Assembly (NCBI GenBank): GCA_002359315.1
Contig: DEMS01000006.1
Span: 1-64,000, forward strand
Source of the DNA: Bacteroidetes bacterium UBA2664
GTDB lineage: Bacteria; Bacteroidota; Rhodothermia; Balneolales; Balneolaceae
Reading direction: 5' to 3'
Length of the DNA: 64,000 nucleotides
Position 1 is the stretch's first letter. Each line of letters begins with the position of its first letter. The position numbers were made by a program, and so were the translations under genes. Positions 26,963 to 35,856 of this stretch are shown here, piece after piece. The notes under the pieces were generated by a model, which had not been told where the DNA came from, did no database searches, and was given only the letters and a program-made list of their open reading frames with translations.

Positions 26963-28234
26963 CTACGATTTCTTTGCCAGCCGGATTTTTTCTTTTGAGA
27001 TCAGGCCCATTGCAATCCAGATCGTGGTCGCCACAATGAGTGCGGTTGCTGCGAATGGCAGGCCAAAATAAACCGAAAAAAGGGCTCCGCCCCAGGTGGG
27101 GCCAATCATGCGGCCCAATCCGGATAATCCTTGTGAAGCTCCCATTACCGCCCCCATATTCTCCTCATCTGCTTCCTTCGAAATCAAACTGGTGATCGTC
27201 GGTGTATTTAAACTTTTGCCGAGCGCCATCAACCCGAGAAAAAGAGCCAGTGTTAATGTACTTTGAGCCAGCGGGATGAGCCCGAGTCCGATAACCATCA
27301 AAATATTTCCCACCATAAAGAGCTTCTCTTCTGCGAAGATATTCGTTAACGGTTTGATCAGGAATCCCTGGACTATGACGGCGATGATTCCGATGTAGAA
27401 AAATTGAATTCCAACCTCTTCGGCTGTCATCCCCAATTCCGCCTCTGCAAAAAGTGGGAAAGCACTGTATAAACTGGACTCGCCAAATGAAAGAAGGAAA
27501 AAACCAATAATCAGTGGTATCAGATAGCCCCTTACCGATTTACCCTTCTGTTCGGATAACAATCTCCAGAATTTAAGAGTGAAAACGCTCGGTCGACGGT
27601 ACACCGCCTCTCGTTTTTTTGTTGTATCGACCGTCTCAGGCAGCTTCAAAAGGACCATCAGAAAACTGCAGAAGGATAAAAATGCGGCAAAAAAACCGGG
27701 CAATGCAAATCGGTTATCGCTCATCCATCCGGCAAATTGAACCAAACCTCTGTTTGCAACAAATTCATGAAATGCCGGATGGATTAATGCAGTAGCCAGC
27801 GCCGGACCAATCACAAAACCGATTCCAAATGCAGCGCCAATCAGCCCCATCCCTCTTACCCTGTTTTCAGAATCTGTTACATCCGCAATGTAAGCCTGAG
27901 CCGTCGATATATTCCCGCCCATCGTGCCGGCGACGATTCGGGAGAAGAAGAGCAGGCTTAACGACTCTGCCAATCCAAAAAGGATGTAGGCAATCACCGC
28001 GCCGAACGTACTCAGCAGCATAATGGGACGTCTGCCTATACGGTCTGACCAGCTTCCCCATATCGGAGAAAAAATGAGCTGCATAAAGGAGTAGACACTG
28101 TACAACAGGCCGATCATGACCGCAGAAGCCGCAAATTCCTGAGCATAAAAAGGCAGCAGCGGTAATACGATCCCAAAACCCAAAAGATCGATCATCACTA
28201 CCAAAAAGACAGTCGCAAGTGCAGATTTATTCAT
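26963..28234 (-). CDS. MFS transporter, DHA1/TetA-like
   Basis: The 423-residue protein has 12 predicted membrane helices in two halves. It carries the MFS motif A (GSWSDRIGRRPIMLLS, about residues 60-75) and motif C-like glycines (GFVIGPALA, about 138-146), both marks of DHA1 drug/H+ antiporters such as TetA. The substrate is unknown; tetracycline export should not be assumed. It stands alone on the minus strand between two repeat-bearing intergenic stretches. Confidence 0.92.
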   Translation of the reverse strand: MNKSALATVFLVVMIDLLGFGIVLPLLPFYAQEFAASAVMIGLLYSVYSFMQLIFSPIWGSWSDRIGRRPIMLLSTFGAVIAYILFGLAESLSLLFFSRIVAGTMGGNISTAQAYIADVTDSENRVRGMGLIGAAFGIGFVIGPALATALIHPAFHEFVANRGLVQFAGWMSDNRFALPGFFAAFLSFCSFLMVLLKLPETVDTTKKREAVYRRPSVFTLKFWRLLSEQKGKSVRGYLIPLIIGFFLLSFGESSLYSAFPLFAEAELGMTAEEVGIQFFYIGIIAVIVQGFLIKPLTNIFAEEKLFMVGNILMVIGLGLIPLAQSTLTLALFLGLMALGKSLNTPTITSLISKEADEENMGAVMGASQGLSGLGRMIGPTWGGALFSVYFGLPFAATALIVATTIWIAMGLISKEKIRLAKKS

Positions 28235-28660
28235 CCTAACTATTCACAAATTTTATGCTTTCCACTTATAACAGAGGAGATCGCTAAGATAACTCCTTGA
28301 TATAAACATTCCATGAAGTAAATGAATCCTGAAAAAATAGTTGATGGATCAACTTTTAATCATTAATCTCAAATCATTGTCATCCTGAATTTATTTCAGG
28401 ATCTCAGGGCGACGGATTGGTGGTGTTTTTTCTAAAAACACCTCGACACGTCACATTGAGCAACGTAGGAGCCGCTCCTCTTTTATCCCACGAAGCGAAG
28501 CGGAGTGAATGCGACGGAGTGTATCGCTCATTTTTTGAACGCGTAGCGAAATGTCTTTGCATTGGCAATGAGTTCTCGACTGCGTCCCGACGAAAAGATG
28601 TCGGGATTGCGCTCGAACTGACGAGTGAGGTATAAACATGTGACATAATTGGAAATTCCT
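28235..28660. other. Intergenic region filled by a composite repeat
   Basis: A 426-base gap. Bases 28381-28640 hold a composite repeat element with several short hairpins, including a 9-bp stem GGTGTTTTT/AAAAACACC at 28422-28442. Open frames in four of six frames cross it, which is a sign of repeat DNA rather than of genes. No gene is supported. Confidence 0.7.
28381..28640. repeat. Composite intergenic repeat element, copy B
   Basis: The element begins with the 20-base stretch CATCCTGAATTTATTTCAGG (28381-28400), which recurs inverted at 33459-33478. Further in, CGCTCCTCTTTTATCCCA at 28473-28490 recurs exactly at 35949-35966 and is resembled at about 150-170. The 3' part, GCGTAGCGAAATG and the following GAGTTCTCGACTGCGTCCCGAC stretch, has short inverted repeats. 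It looks like REP-type interspersed sequence. Confidence 0.75.
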
Positions 28661-31507
28661 ATGAATAAAATATGTAACGGCTCTGTACTTTTGGTACTCA
28701 TCTCATGGATGGTACTTTCACTGATAATCGTAAGTTGTTCCCGAACTTCAACGATTGAGACGGCATCCGGTGACAGAATTGCAATCATAGGCAGTGGCCT
28801 TGCCGACAGAATGCAGCATGATGGCTGGCTCGAAAGTTACCTGCATGCTGCTAATCCGGACCATGAATTGGTCATCAGAAATCTGGCCTTTACCGGCGAT
28901 CAGATCCATCACCGGCCTCGCGCGCATCCCGAATTTGGTGATTCCGATCATCATCTCAACAATGTGAATGCCAATATCATCTTTGCTTTTTTCGGTTATA
29001 ATGAATCGTTTGATGATCGTCCCGAAGAGTTTAAAGCTCATCTTCGCGTTTGGATTGAGCATACGCAAAATCAACAGTACGACGGCGTGTCCACGCCAAA
29101 AATAGTTCTCTTTTCACCCATTTCTCATGAAGATCTGAACGATCCGAATCTGCCGGCCGGAGAAGAAAATAATCGTCGTCTGAAAGCATACACGGATGCC
29201 ATGGAGGAAGTGGCCGTCGATATGAACGTTCCCTTTGTGGATCTTTTCAGTGAATCCGCCCGCCTCTATTCTCGCTCAAAAGAACCGCTTACAATCAACG
29301 GAGTCCACCTGAATGAATATGGAAACAAACTTATCGCGGAATACATTATTTATGAACTGTATGGCAAGGATCCAAGGCATCTGGCCGATCAGGCAGCGGG
29401 TGTCAGAGAGGCGGTACTGGATAAAAACTGGCACTGGTTTAATCGATATCGTGCAACAAGCGGTAACGATGTCTGGGGAAGCCGGGCCGAACTTCACGGC
29501 AATCGGGAAACTCTGCAGCATGAACTGCTGATGCTTGATGTAATGACCTCAAACAGGGACCGGGTCATTTGGAGGCAGCTCCAGGGAGAGGATGCTCAAC
29601 CCGATGACAGTAACGTTCCCCCCGCACAAGAAGTGATCACTAACTTTACCGGCAATCCGGTCTACCTGGGCGGTGAAGAAGCTATGGAAAAAATGACGCT
29701 CGAAGAAGGGCTCGAGGTGAATCTTTTTGCTTCAGAAGAGATGTTTCCGGAGCTGATCAATCCGGTTCAGATGCAGGTCGATTCAAAAGGGCGTATCTGG
29801 GTGGCTGCCTGGTCAACATATCCCAAATGGGAGCCGATGGGAGAGATGAGCGACCGGCTCATGATCCTGGAAGATACTGACAACGATGGCGTTGCTGATA
29901 AATCAACTACCTTTGCACAAATTCATAACCCAACCGGGTTTGAGTTTTGGAATGGCGGGGTGATCGTTGTCTCCGCGCCGGATATTCTCTTTTTAAAAGA
30001 TACGACCGGCGATGACAAGGCCGACGTGCAGATCCGCCTGATGGGTGCGATCGACTCCGCAGATACGCATCATACCGCCAATAATGTAATTTATGGCCCT
30101 GACGGATGGATCTACTATCAACGGGGTGTTTTCCACCTCAACAATGTCGAAACCCCCTGGCGGAAAAATATTGAGTCCAATATCTCAGGCCTTTATCGGT
30201 TTAATCCGAGGACCTTTGAATTCGAATTTGTTGTTGAAAACATCTACAATCCACACGGAATCAGTTTTGACAAGTGGGGCAATCTATTTATCACCGACGG
30301 TACGATGGGCACGGCTCATCAGGTCTATCTGGACGGAAATCGGTTTGAGAAACGCCCGCTCCTGGATCATACCGTGCGTCCGGTGCCCGGCAATCAGGTA
30401 CTTTCCAGCAGTCATTTTCCTGAAAAGTACCGGGATAACTTTTTGATCTTTAACGTGATTGGTTTTTTGGGCATCAAAAGATACGATCTGGAAATTGATG
30501 ATGGCAGCGTCTGGGGAACCGAAGCGGGTGATCTGATCTACTCGGATGATCCGAATTTTCGTCCGACCGATGGTGAAATTGGCAATGATGGAGCACTCTA
30601 TGTCAGTGACTGGCACAACGCTATTATCGGTCACATGCAGCACAATCTTCGTGATCCGATGCGCGACAACAAACATGGCAGGATATACAGGATCACCGCA
30701 AAAGATCGGCCCCTTATGGATCCGGTTTCCATTCACGGTGAATCCATCGATCACCTACTCGAACTCTTGAAACATCCCGATAATGGTATTCGTCACAGGG
30801 CCCGGGTTGAACTGAGTGGCAGAGATACCGATGATGTGATGGATCGGCTTGAGGTTTGGCTGGAACAATTTGATCCTAACCTGCCGGAGCACGCTCATCC
30901 TCTGCTGGAGGGGTTATGGCTGCACCAACAGCACAATGTAGTGAATGACGGATTGCTTGAGCAGCTATTGCAATCACCCGAACCCAATGCACGCATTGCT
31001 GCAGAGAAAGTACGATGGTTTTGGAAGGAGAGAGATCCGCAATTGGTTGCAGATCACCTCAAGCATGTCACAGAAACACCCGCTGAGGACTCTTTTGAAC
31101 GCGCCGGACTGGAGCTCGATCTTTCAGACGATACGGTTGCTATCCTTTCCATCAGGGCTGTCATTGAGCAGATGCGTTTTGATGTGGTTAAGTTTACAGT
31201 GCGTACTGATCAGCAAGTCAGATTAAATGTCGAAAATCCTGATTTTATGCCACACAATCTGATCATCACGGAACCGGATAAAGCGGATGAGGTCTATCAA
31301 ATGGCCATCGATCTGGGCGGGGATGGATTTGAATTACATTTTGTGCCCGAAAGCCCGGATGTGCTTCATGCGACCCAATTGTTACGACACAATGAAGAGC
31401 AGCTGTTATTGTTTGATGCACCGACGGAACCCGGTACCTATCCGTTTCTCTGTTCATTTCCAGGCCATGGAGAGTTAATGCGAGGCGTAATGGAGGTTGT
31501 TGAATGA
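28661..31507 (+). CDS. Lipoprotein with SGNH-like, dehydrogenase-type propeller and cupredoxin domains
   Basis: This 948-residue predicted lipoprotein (Cys26 after LIIVS) has four parts. Residues about 35-235 are SGNH/GDSL-like (NLAFTGDQIHHRP, INGVHLNEYG) but lack a clear catalytic Ser and Asp. About 330-680 is a PVC-type membrane-bound dehydrogenase propeller (PVQMQVDSKGRIWVAAWSTY, DTDNDGVADKSTTF). A helical HEAT-like stretch follows. The C terminus (about 840-948) is a cupredoxin with MPHNLII and FLCSFPGHGELM, giving a His-Cys-His-Met type 1 copper site. No CxxCH heme motif is present. A TTG at 28649 is in frame but ATG 28661 has the better signal peptide. The ThuA gene follows. Confidence 0.88.
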   Translation: MNKICNGSVLLVLISWMVLSLIIVSCSRTSTIETASGDRIAIIGSGLADRMQHDGWLESYLHAANPDHELVIRNLAFTGDQIHHRPRAHPEFGDSDHHLNNVNANIIFAFFGYNESFDDRPEEFKAHLRVWIEHTQNQQYDGVSTPKIVLFSPISHEDLNDPNLPAGEENNRRLKAYTDAMEEVAVDMNVPFVDLFSESARLYSRSKEPLTINGVHLNEYGNKLIAEYIIYELYGKDPRHLADQAAGVREAVLDKNWHWFNRYRATSGNDVWGSRAELHGNRETLQHELLMLDVMTSNRDRVIWRQLQGEDAQPDDSNVPPAQEVITNFTGNPVYLGGEEAMEKMTLEEGLEVNLFASEEMFPELINPVQMQVDSKGRIWVAAWSTYPKWEPMGEMSDRLMILEDTDNDGVADKSTTFAQIHNPTGFEFWNGGVIVVSAPDILFLKDTTGDDKADVQIRLMGAIDSADTHHTANNVIYGPDGWIYYQRGVFHLNNVETPWRKNIESNISGLYRFNPRTFEFEFVVENIYNPHGISFDKWGNLFITDGTMGTAHQVYLDGNRFEKRPLLDHTVRPVPGNQVLSSSHFPEKYRDNFLIFNVIGFLGIKRYDLEIDDGSVWGTEAGDLIYSDDPNFRPTDGEIGNDGALYVSDWHNAIIGHMQHNLRDPMRDNKHGRIYRITAKDRPLMDPVSIHGESIDHLLELLKHPDNGIRHRARVELSGRDTDDVMDRLEVWLEQFDPNLPEHAHPLLEGLWLHQQHNVVNDGLLEQLLQSPEPNARIAAEKVRWFWKERDPQLVADHLKHVTETPAEDSFERAGLELDLSDDTVAILSIRAVIEQMRFDVVKFTVRTDQQVRLNVENPDFMPHNLIITEPDKADEVYQMAIDLGGDGFELHFVPESPDVLHATQLLRHNEEQLLLFDAPTEPGTYPFLCSFPGHGELMRGVMEVVE

Positions 31508-31550
31508 TTTTCTTTATGTGGTTACTATAGAATTCTAAACAGGCAATCAG

Positions 31551-31612
31551 GCTTCAGCTATCAGCTTGCTCTACGTAGCCTCGGCGAAGTAGACGGCGTA
31601 GTTGAGCTATCA
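31551..31612. repeat. Intergenic repeat-like stretch before the ThuA gene
   Basis: TGCTCTACGTAGCCT at 31567-31581 matches 21346-21360 at all but one base. Just upstream, two copies of a heptamer (TTCAGCT, ATCAGCT) lie at about 31557-31566. It fills much of the 135-base gap between the two genes and is short, so its membership in a repeat family is only suggested. Confidence 0.5.
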
Positions 31613-31642
31613 GAGATTACAAATAATTCAGACTCGTTAACG

Positions 31643-32590
31643 ATGATCATAAAACTAATTCTGCTATTATCACTCAGTACAACCATTGGATGCCAATGTG
31701 AAACGGAACCGTCCGGCGACGCGTCAAACAGCTCCAAACATATCGTATTTGTAACCGGTGATGAAGAGTATCGATCCGAAGAAAGCATGCCGATGCTTGC
31801 GCGTATTTTAAAAAATAGATATGGATTTGATGTAACAGTTGTATATGCAATTAGTGATGAGTTTATTGATCCAAACCGTCTGGATAATATCCCCGGGCTT
31901 GAGGTTTTAGCTGAAGCAGATATGATGGTCATGTTTACGCGGTTTCGTAAGTTGCCGGATCATCAGCTACAACACATTCTTGATTTTGCAGAATCTGGAA
32001 AACCGATGGCCGGTTTTCGCACAGCAACCCATACTTTTCAGTATGGTGAAGATCACCTCAACCACCACCTCGATTTTGACTGGCCGCAGGAAGTTTTTGG
32101 CTTACCCTGGATTAGCCATCATGGAGGAGAAAACTCTACGGATGTAACGATCTACGAAGAAAATTCCAGCCATCCAATTCTACGAGGTATCAATCCATTT
32201 CATGCCCGAAGTTGGCTCTATCACGCCACCACTCTTCACGAACGATCTGAACCACTTCTGACGGGTCGTGCCGTTGAAGGTGCTGAACCAGGAGGAGAAC
32301 ATTTTGGCGATCCTCAAACAGTAGCCTGGTTGCATAACTACCAAGGCAACAATGGAACTTCCAGGGTCTTTTTTACGACATTGGGACACCCCGAAGATTT
32401 CTATAACCAAAATATGCGTCGACTATCCATTCAGGGAATCTTCTGGGCGATGGGACTAGAAGATCAAATACCGGAATCCGGATTGGATGCTGATATCATC
32501 GGAGAGTATGATCCTAATCCGGCCGGGTTTGGAGAGCAATTTAAGCCTGATTTACGTCCGGAATCTATACAGATTGATATAGAAGAGTAG
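31643..32590 (+). CDS. ThuA domain lipoprotein
   Basis: The protein (315 residues) is a predicted lipoprotein with a ThuA-type, glutamine-amidotransferase-like fold. Landmarks are HIVFVTGDEEYRSEESM (about 32-48), VMFTRFRKLPD, an HTFQYG segment (about 130-135), the GHPEDF motif near 250-255 and a final GIFWAMGLE. ThuA proteins are tied to sugar or glycoside catabolism in several bacteria and often occur with PVC-type dehydrogenases, as here with the upstream gene. Its exact reaction is not known. It begins at ATG 31643 and is probably cotranscribed with the gene before it. Confidence 0.9.
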   Translation: MIIKLILLLSLSTTIGCQCETEPSGDASNSSKHIVFVTGDEEYRSEESMPMLARILKNRYGFDVTVVYAISDEFIDPNRLDNIPGLEVLAEADMMVMFTRFRKLPDHQLQHILDFAESGKPMAGFRTATHTFQYGEDHLNHHLDFDWPQEVFGLPWISHHGGENSTDVTIYEENSSHPILRGINPFHARSWLYHATTLHERSEPLLTGRAVEGAEPGGEHFGDPQTVAWLHNYQGNNGTSRVFFTTLGHPEDFYNQNMRRLSIQGIFWAMGLEDQIPESGLDADIIGEYDPNPAGFGEQFKPDLRPESIQIDIEE

Positions 32591-32716
32591 ATAAAAGCTG
32601 TAGTGGTAACCTCTCCGATGCATAGTTCCGGTTGATTGTGAACCAAATAGATAAGCAACAGCAAGATCTTTCTGCTTCTCAAGGTAATCGGCCAGTTTTT
32701 CTTTAATTGAACTCAT
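32552..32716 (-). pseudogene. Decayed MntA-type nucleotidyltransferase fragment
   Basis: A 54-codon minus-strand reading frame begins at the ATG 32716 with MSSIKEKLADYLEKQKDLAV, then AYLFGSQSTGT. The GSQ segment matches the start of minimal nucleotidyltransferases (GSxxxG...DxD), but the frame then breaks into unrelated sequence (residues 36 onward) where the catalytic DxD should lie, and runs to a stop inside the ThuA gene's 3' end. The frame stays open upstream for about 24 more codons without a start. I read it as a truncated remnant of a nucleotidyltransferase antitoxin-like gene. It is shorter than typical gene-finding cut-offs. Confidence 0.6.
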
Positions 32717-32860
32717 GTAACCAATGTCATAAATAATTGGGGAAAACTCGTGCCCATCGACATCTATAAGGTTGTAAGGTTTTAAAGTTTAATGGTTCAT
32801 ACATCAAGAGTAATACAGAAATCATTTACATCAATAAAATTTGATATATTCAGTGAGATA

Positions 32861-33100
32861 ATGCCAACAATATTGAGAATTGATGGTTATCGCTTATTTT
32901 TCTTTAGCAATGAGGGTAATGAACCGATTCATATACACGTTGAAAGTGGAGATGGTTACTGCAAATATTGGGTTAATCCGACAATTCTTGCGATCTCAAG
33001 CGGATACAACTCTTCAGAACTAAATAGAATCAAAAAGTTAGTTGAAGAACATTCAACAAAAATCGAAAATTCCTGGAATGAATACTTCAATCAAACATAA
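32861..33100 (+). CDS. DUF4160 family protein
   Basis: This 79-residue protein begins MPTILRIDGYRLFFFSNEG and carries the family's EPIHIHVE segment (residues about 22-29), which contains two histidines. The frame is open upstream to 32792, but the conserved start is this methionine at 32861. The gene overlaps the following DUF2442 gene by 23 bases. The pair has the layout of a two-gene toxin-antitoxin-like module, but no toxicity or neutralisation has been shown for this pair here. Confidence 0.88.
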   Translation: MPTILRIDGYRLFFFSNEGNEPIHIHVESGDGYCKYWVNPTILAISSGYNSSELNRIKKLVEEHSTKIENSWNEYFNQT

Positions 33101-33314
33101 ACCAGCCAAAGCAACGAATCTGTGGTTTTCGGATCATAAACTATTTGTTCTTCTCAATGATGGCAGGGAAATTGGTGTGCCTTTGGATTGGTTTCCAAAT
33201 TTACAAAATGCATCTGCTGAGGATCTGCATCAATGGCGGTTTATCGGAGATGGTATTGGAATTCACTGGGAAACTCTGAATGAAGATATTTCTATTGAAG
33301 GGTTGTTGAATTAA
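33078..33314 (+). CDS. DUF2442 family protein
   Basis: This 78-residue protein has the DUF2442 strand pattern: FSDHKLFVLLNDGREIGVPLDWFP at residues about 18-41, then WRFIGDGIGIHWETLNEDISIEGLL at the end. The family is thought to be DNA-binding or antitoxin-like; the role is not proven. It starts inside the end of the DUF4160 gene, so translation is likely coupled. The open frame reaches further upstream (33042), but the DUF2442 pattern fits the methionine at 33078. Confidence 0.85.
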   Translation: MNTSIKHKPAKATNLWFSDHKLFVLLNDGREIGVPLDWFPNLQNASAEDLHQWRFIGDGIGIHWETLNEDISIEGLLN

Positions 33315-33606
33315 TGAGTTAACATTTATGGTGATAGAAATTGGACCCACTGCCAAATAAATTTATGGGAAAGTTGGGGGCAATGCAGGTGCAGCATAGC
33401 CCTCCCTGAACCCTGCGTTACCGATGTTTCGGGACTGACGCTACGCTCCAGGCAGAACCCTGAAATAAATTCAGGATGACGCATTGGTGAGCACGTCTCA
33501 CTTTTCACTTCAGGGAATAAAAGAGTATCGATCAGAGCACAGCACCAATCCCTCACGGATTGGCAGCATCTCACTTCTCTACTTTTCACTTCTGCCTTCT
33601 GCCTTC
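33315..33606. other. Intergenic region with repeats downstream of DUF2442 and hemL
   Basis: This 292-base stretch holds an inverted copy of the CATCCTGAATTTATTTCAGG core (33459-33478), a stretch with GTCTCACTTTTCACTT (about 33492-33509) and a partial heptamer array CTTCTGC at 33589-33608. It is repeat-rich and no gene is supported; a 94-codon minus-strand frame is a translation of the repeat. Confidence 0.7.
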
Positions 33607-33608
33607 TC
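33589..33608. repeat. Short heptamer array CTTCTGC x 2.9 at the hemL stop
   Basis: Two perfect copies and one partial copy of CTTCTGC on the plus strand. The TGA stop of hemL (33607-33609 on the minus strand) lies at the array's edge. The same heptamer, in either orientation, occurs near recJ (57365-57392 and 57524-57551). Confidence 0.7.
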
Positions 33609-34893
33609 ACTTTATAACATCTAACGATTCCTTCACTGCATGAATCGTTTTATCCAACATATTATACGTCAATGAAGTCGCCAAAAACCAACTTTCAAAT
33701 GGAGAGGGAGGCAGGTAAATTCCACGTTTCAGCATTTCATGGAAGAATTGTTTAAAAAATTCCTGATCTGTTTTTGAGGCGGTTTTAAATCCTGAAACCT
33801 TCTCTTTTGTGAAAAAGACACTGATCATGGATCCCACCCGATTGATCTGAAACGGAACACCTTTTTCACCCAACACCTCACGTAAACCTTTCTCCAGGTA
33901 ATCCGTTTTCTCTTCCAGTTCCACATATAGCTCCAGATGTTTTTCAAGTGTGCTCAATTGGGCAAACCCCGCACTCATCGCAAGCGGGTTCCCGGATAGG
34001 GTTCCGGCCTGATAAACAGGGCCTACCGGTGAGATCACATCCATGATCTCTTTTTTACCCCCAAAAGCCCCGACCGGAAGGCCGCCGCCAATGATCTTCC
34101 CAAATGTCACCAGATCAGCCCACACATCATACCTCTCCTGTGCGCCGCCCCGGGCCAACCGAAAACCGGTCATCACTTCATCAAAAATCAGTACCGCTTG
34201 ATGTTCGTCACACAGTTTTCTCAACCCTTCCAGAAACCCCGGTTCCGGAGGAATACACCCCATATTCCCTGCCACCGGTTCTACAATGATTGCGGCAACC
34301 TTATCTTTATTTTTTTTCAGCAGTTTTTCAACACTCTCAAGATCGTTGTAGTCAGCATTCAGTGTATCCTTGGCGGTTCCCTTTGTTACACCGGGGCTGC
34401 TCGGTTTGCCCAGCGTTAATGCACCGCTGCCGGCCCGGATCAGGAATGAGTCGGCATGACCATGATAGTTCCCTTCAAACTTGATAATTTTATCTCTTCC
34501 GGTGTACCCTCTGGCAACCCGAATGGCGCTCATACACGCCTCGGTTCCGGAGTTCACCATGCGCACTCTGTCCACATTCGGCACCATCTTTTGAACCAGC
34601 TCGGCCATATCGATTTCGATCTCTGTAGGAGCCCCAAAAGATGTGGAGTTAAACGATGCATCCTGAACCGCTTTGATCACAGCCGGATAAGCATGACCCA
34701 ATATCATAGGCCCCCAGGAGCCTACATAGTCGATATAGACATTGCCATCCTCGTCTGTAATTAATGATCCTTTTGCACTCTTAAAAAATACGGGGACACC
34801 GCCTACAGATTTAAATGCCCTCGCCGGCGAGTTTACGCCACCCGGTATAAATTTCTGTGCCCGATCAAATAAAAATTCACTTTTTAATAGCAT
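33607..34893 (-). CDS. hemL: HemL, glutamate-1-semialdehyde 2,1-aminomutase
   Basis: HemL moves the amino group within glutamate-1-semialdehyde to form 5-aminolevulinate, using PLP. The 428 residues are typical in length. Marks include VNSPARAFKSVGG (about 20-32), NSGTEACMSAIRVARG, a metal/PLP segment with IFDEVMTGFR, and the PLP lysine in TFGKIIGGGLPVGAFGG. It ends at a heptamer repeat. hemB lies 1.3 kb away with htpX between, giving a small heme-synthesis neighbourhood. Confidence 0.98.
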   Translation of the reverse strand: MLLKSEFLFDRAQKFIPGGVNSPARAFKSVGGVPVFFKSAKGSLITDEDGNVYIDYVGSWGPMILGHAYPAVIKAVQDASFNSTSFGAPTEIEIDMAELVQKMVPNVDRVRMVNSGTEACMSAIRVARGYTGRDKIIKFEGNYHGHADSFLIRAGSGALTLGKPSSPGVTKGTAKDTLNADYNDLESVEKLLKKNKDKVAAIIVEPVAGNMGCIPPEPGFLEGLRKLCDEHQAVLIFDEVMTGFRLARGGAQERYDVWADLVTFGKIIGGGLPVGAFGGKKEIMDVISPVGPVYQAGTLSGNPLAMSAGFAQLSTLEKHLELYVELEEKTDYLEKGLREVLGEKGVPFQINRVGSMISVFFTKEKVSGFKTASKTDQEFFKQFFHEMLKRGIYLPPSPFESWFLATSLTYNMLDKTIHAVKESLDVIK

Positions 34894-34965
34894 GTAATCA
34901 TTGCCTAAACTCCTAAATCACAGATCATGAGATCGATTCTCAATTTCCATGATTTATATCAAAAA

Positions 34966-35856
34966 TTAATCGCTCATATTTTGAAGAGCAGCAATACGAT
35001 CTTCAAGAGGCGGGTGTGTCATGAACAGAGCTTTAAAGCCACTTCGTTTGCCACCCGTAATTCCAAAAGCCCGCATCGATTCCGGAAGCTGATTGGGTAC
35101 CTGTGACTCCGCTTTAAGCCGCTGAAGGGCATTGATCATCCCCAAACGGCTCCCCAATCTGGCTCCGTCCCTGTCGGCAACAAACTCTCTTCTTCTAGAG
35201 AACCAAAAAACGATCGTGGATGCTAAAATTGCCAAGACGATTTCAGCTGCAATGGTCGTGATAAAATATCCAATCCCAAGACCCTGCTCATTCTTGAGAA
35301 CAACACGGTCCACAACAAACCCAACCACTCTGGCCAGGAACATCACAAACGTGTTCACAACACCCTGGATCAGTGCCAGTGTAATCATATCCCCATTGGC
35401 TACGTGACCCACTTCATGACCCAAAACCGCCTCTATCTCATCTTTATTGAACCGCTGCATCATGCCGCTGCTCACCGCAACCAACGCCTTGTTCCGATTG
35501 GCGCCTGTTGCAAATGCATTGGCTTGCTGCGCTTCAAAAATACCAATTTCCGGCATGCCGATACCGGCTTCCTTGGATTGGCGCTCAATCGTTCTGAACA
35601 GCCACTCTTCTGATGAATTTCGTGGTTTGTCGATGATTTGCACCTTCATCGACCACTTGGCGATCTTCTTGGATAGAAGGAGTGAAATTACAGACCCCGC
35701 CATTCCAAATACAAAACAGAAGATCAGGAGAGCCTGCAGATTCAGGTTCGTCCCGGATTCATCCAGAAAGGATCCGACGCCCAGAAGGTTTAATGTAATA
35801 CTTGCCACCACAATGATGGCCAAGTTTGTACCTAAAAATAGAAGTACTCTTTTCAT
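34966..35856 (-). CDS. htpX: HtpX, membrane zinc metalloprotease
   Basis: HtpX is an inner-membrane M48 protease that degrades misfolded membrane proteins. The sequence has four predicted membrane helices, the first pair at about residues 5-25 and 42-62, a zinc motif HEVGH at 147-151, and the third ligand Glu in EFVADRDGA (about 222-230). The 296 residues match the family. It lies between hemL and hemB on the same strand with 72 bases to hemL; functional linkage to heme synthesis is not implied. Repeat DNA sits directly upstream. Confidence 0.97.
   Translation of the reverse strand: MKRVLLFLGTNLAIIVVASITLNLLGVGSFLDESGTNLNLQALLIFCFVFGMAGSVISLLLSKKIAKWSMKVQIIDKPRNSSEEWLFRTIERQSKEAGIGMPEIGIFEAQQANAFATGANRNKALVAVSSGMMQRFNKDEIEAVLGHEVGHVANGDMITLALIQGVVNTFVMFLARVVGFVVDRVVLKNEQGLGIGYFITTIAAEIVLAILASTIVFWFSRRREFVADRDGARLGSRLGMINALQRLKAESQVPNQLPESMRAFGITGGKRSGFKALFMTHPPLEDRIAALQNMSD

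Noticed and set aside
26963..28234. Tetracycline resistance gene
   Set aside because: TetA-like motif A is shared by many DHA1 exporters; nothing specific to tetracycline was seen.
28404..28646. Several overlapping open frames on both strands
   Set aside because: They are translations of the dispersed repeat in many frames at once; no coherent protein is seen.
33326..33610. 94-codon minus-strand open frame with RHPEFISG
   Set aside because: It is a translation of the intergenic repeat and heptamer, a known type of spurious protein.
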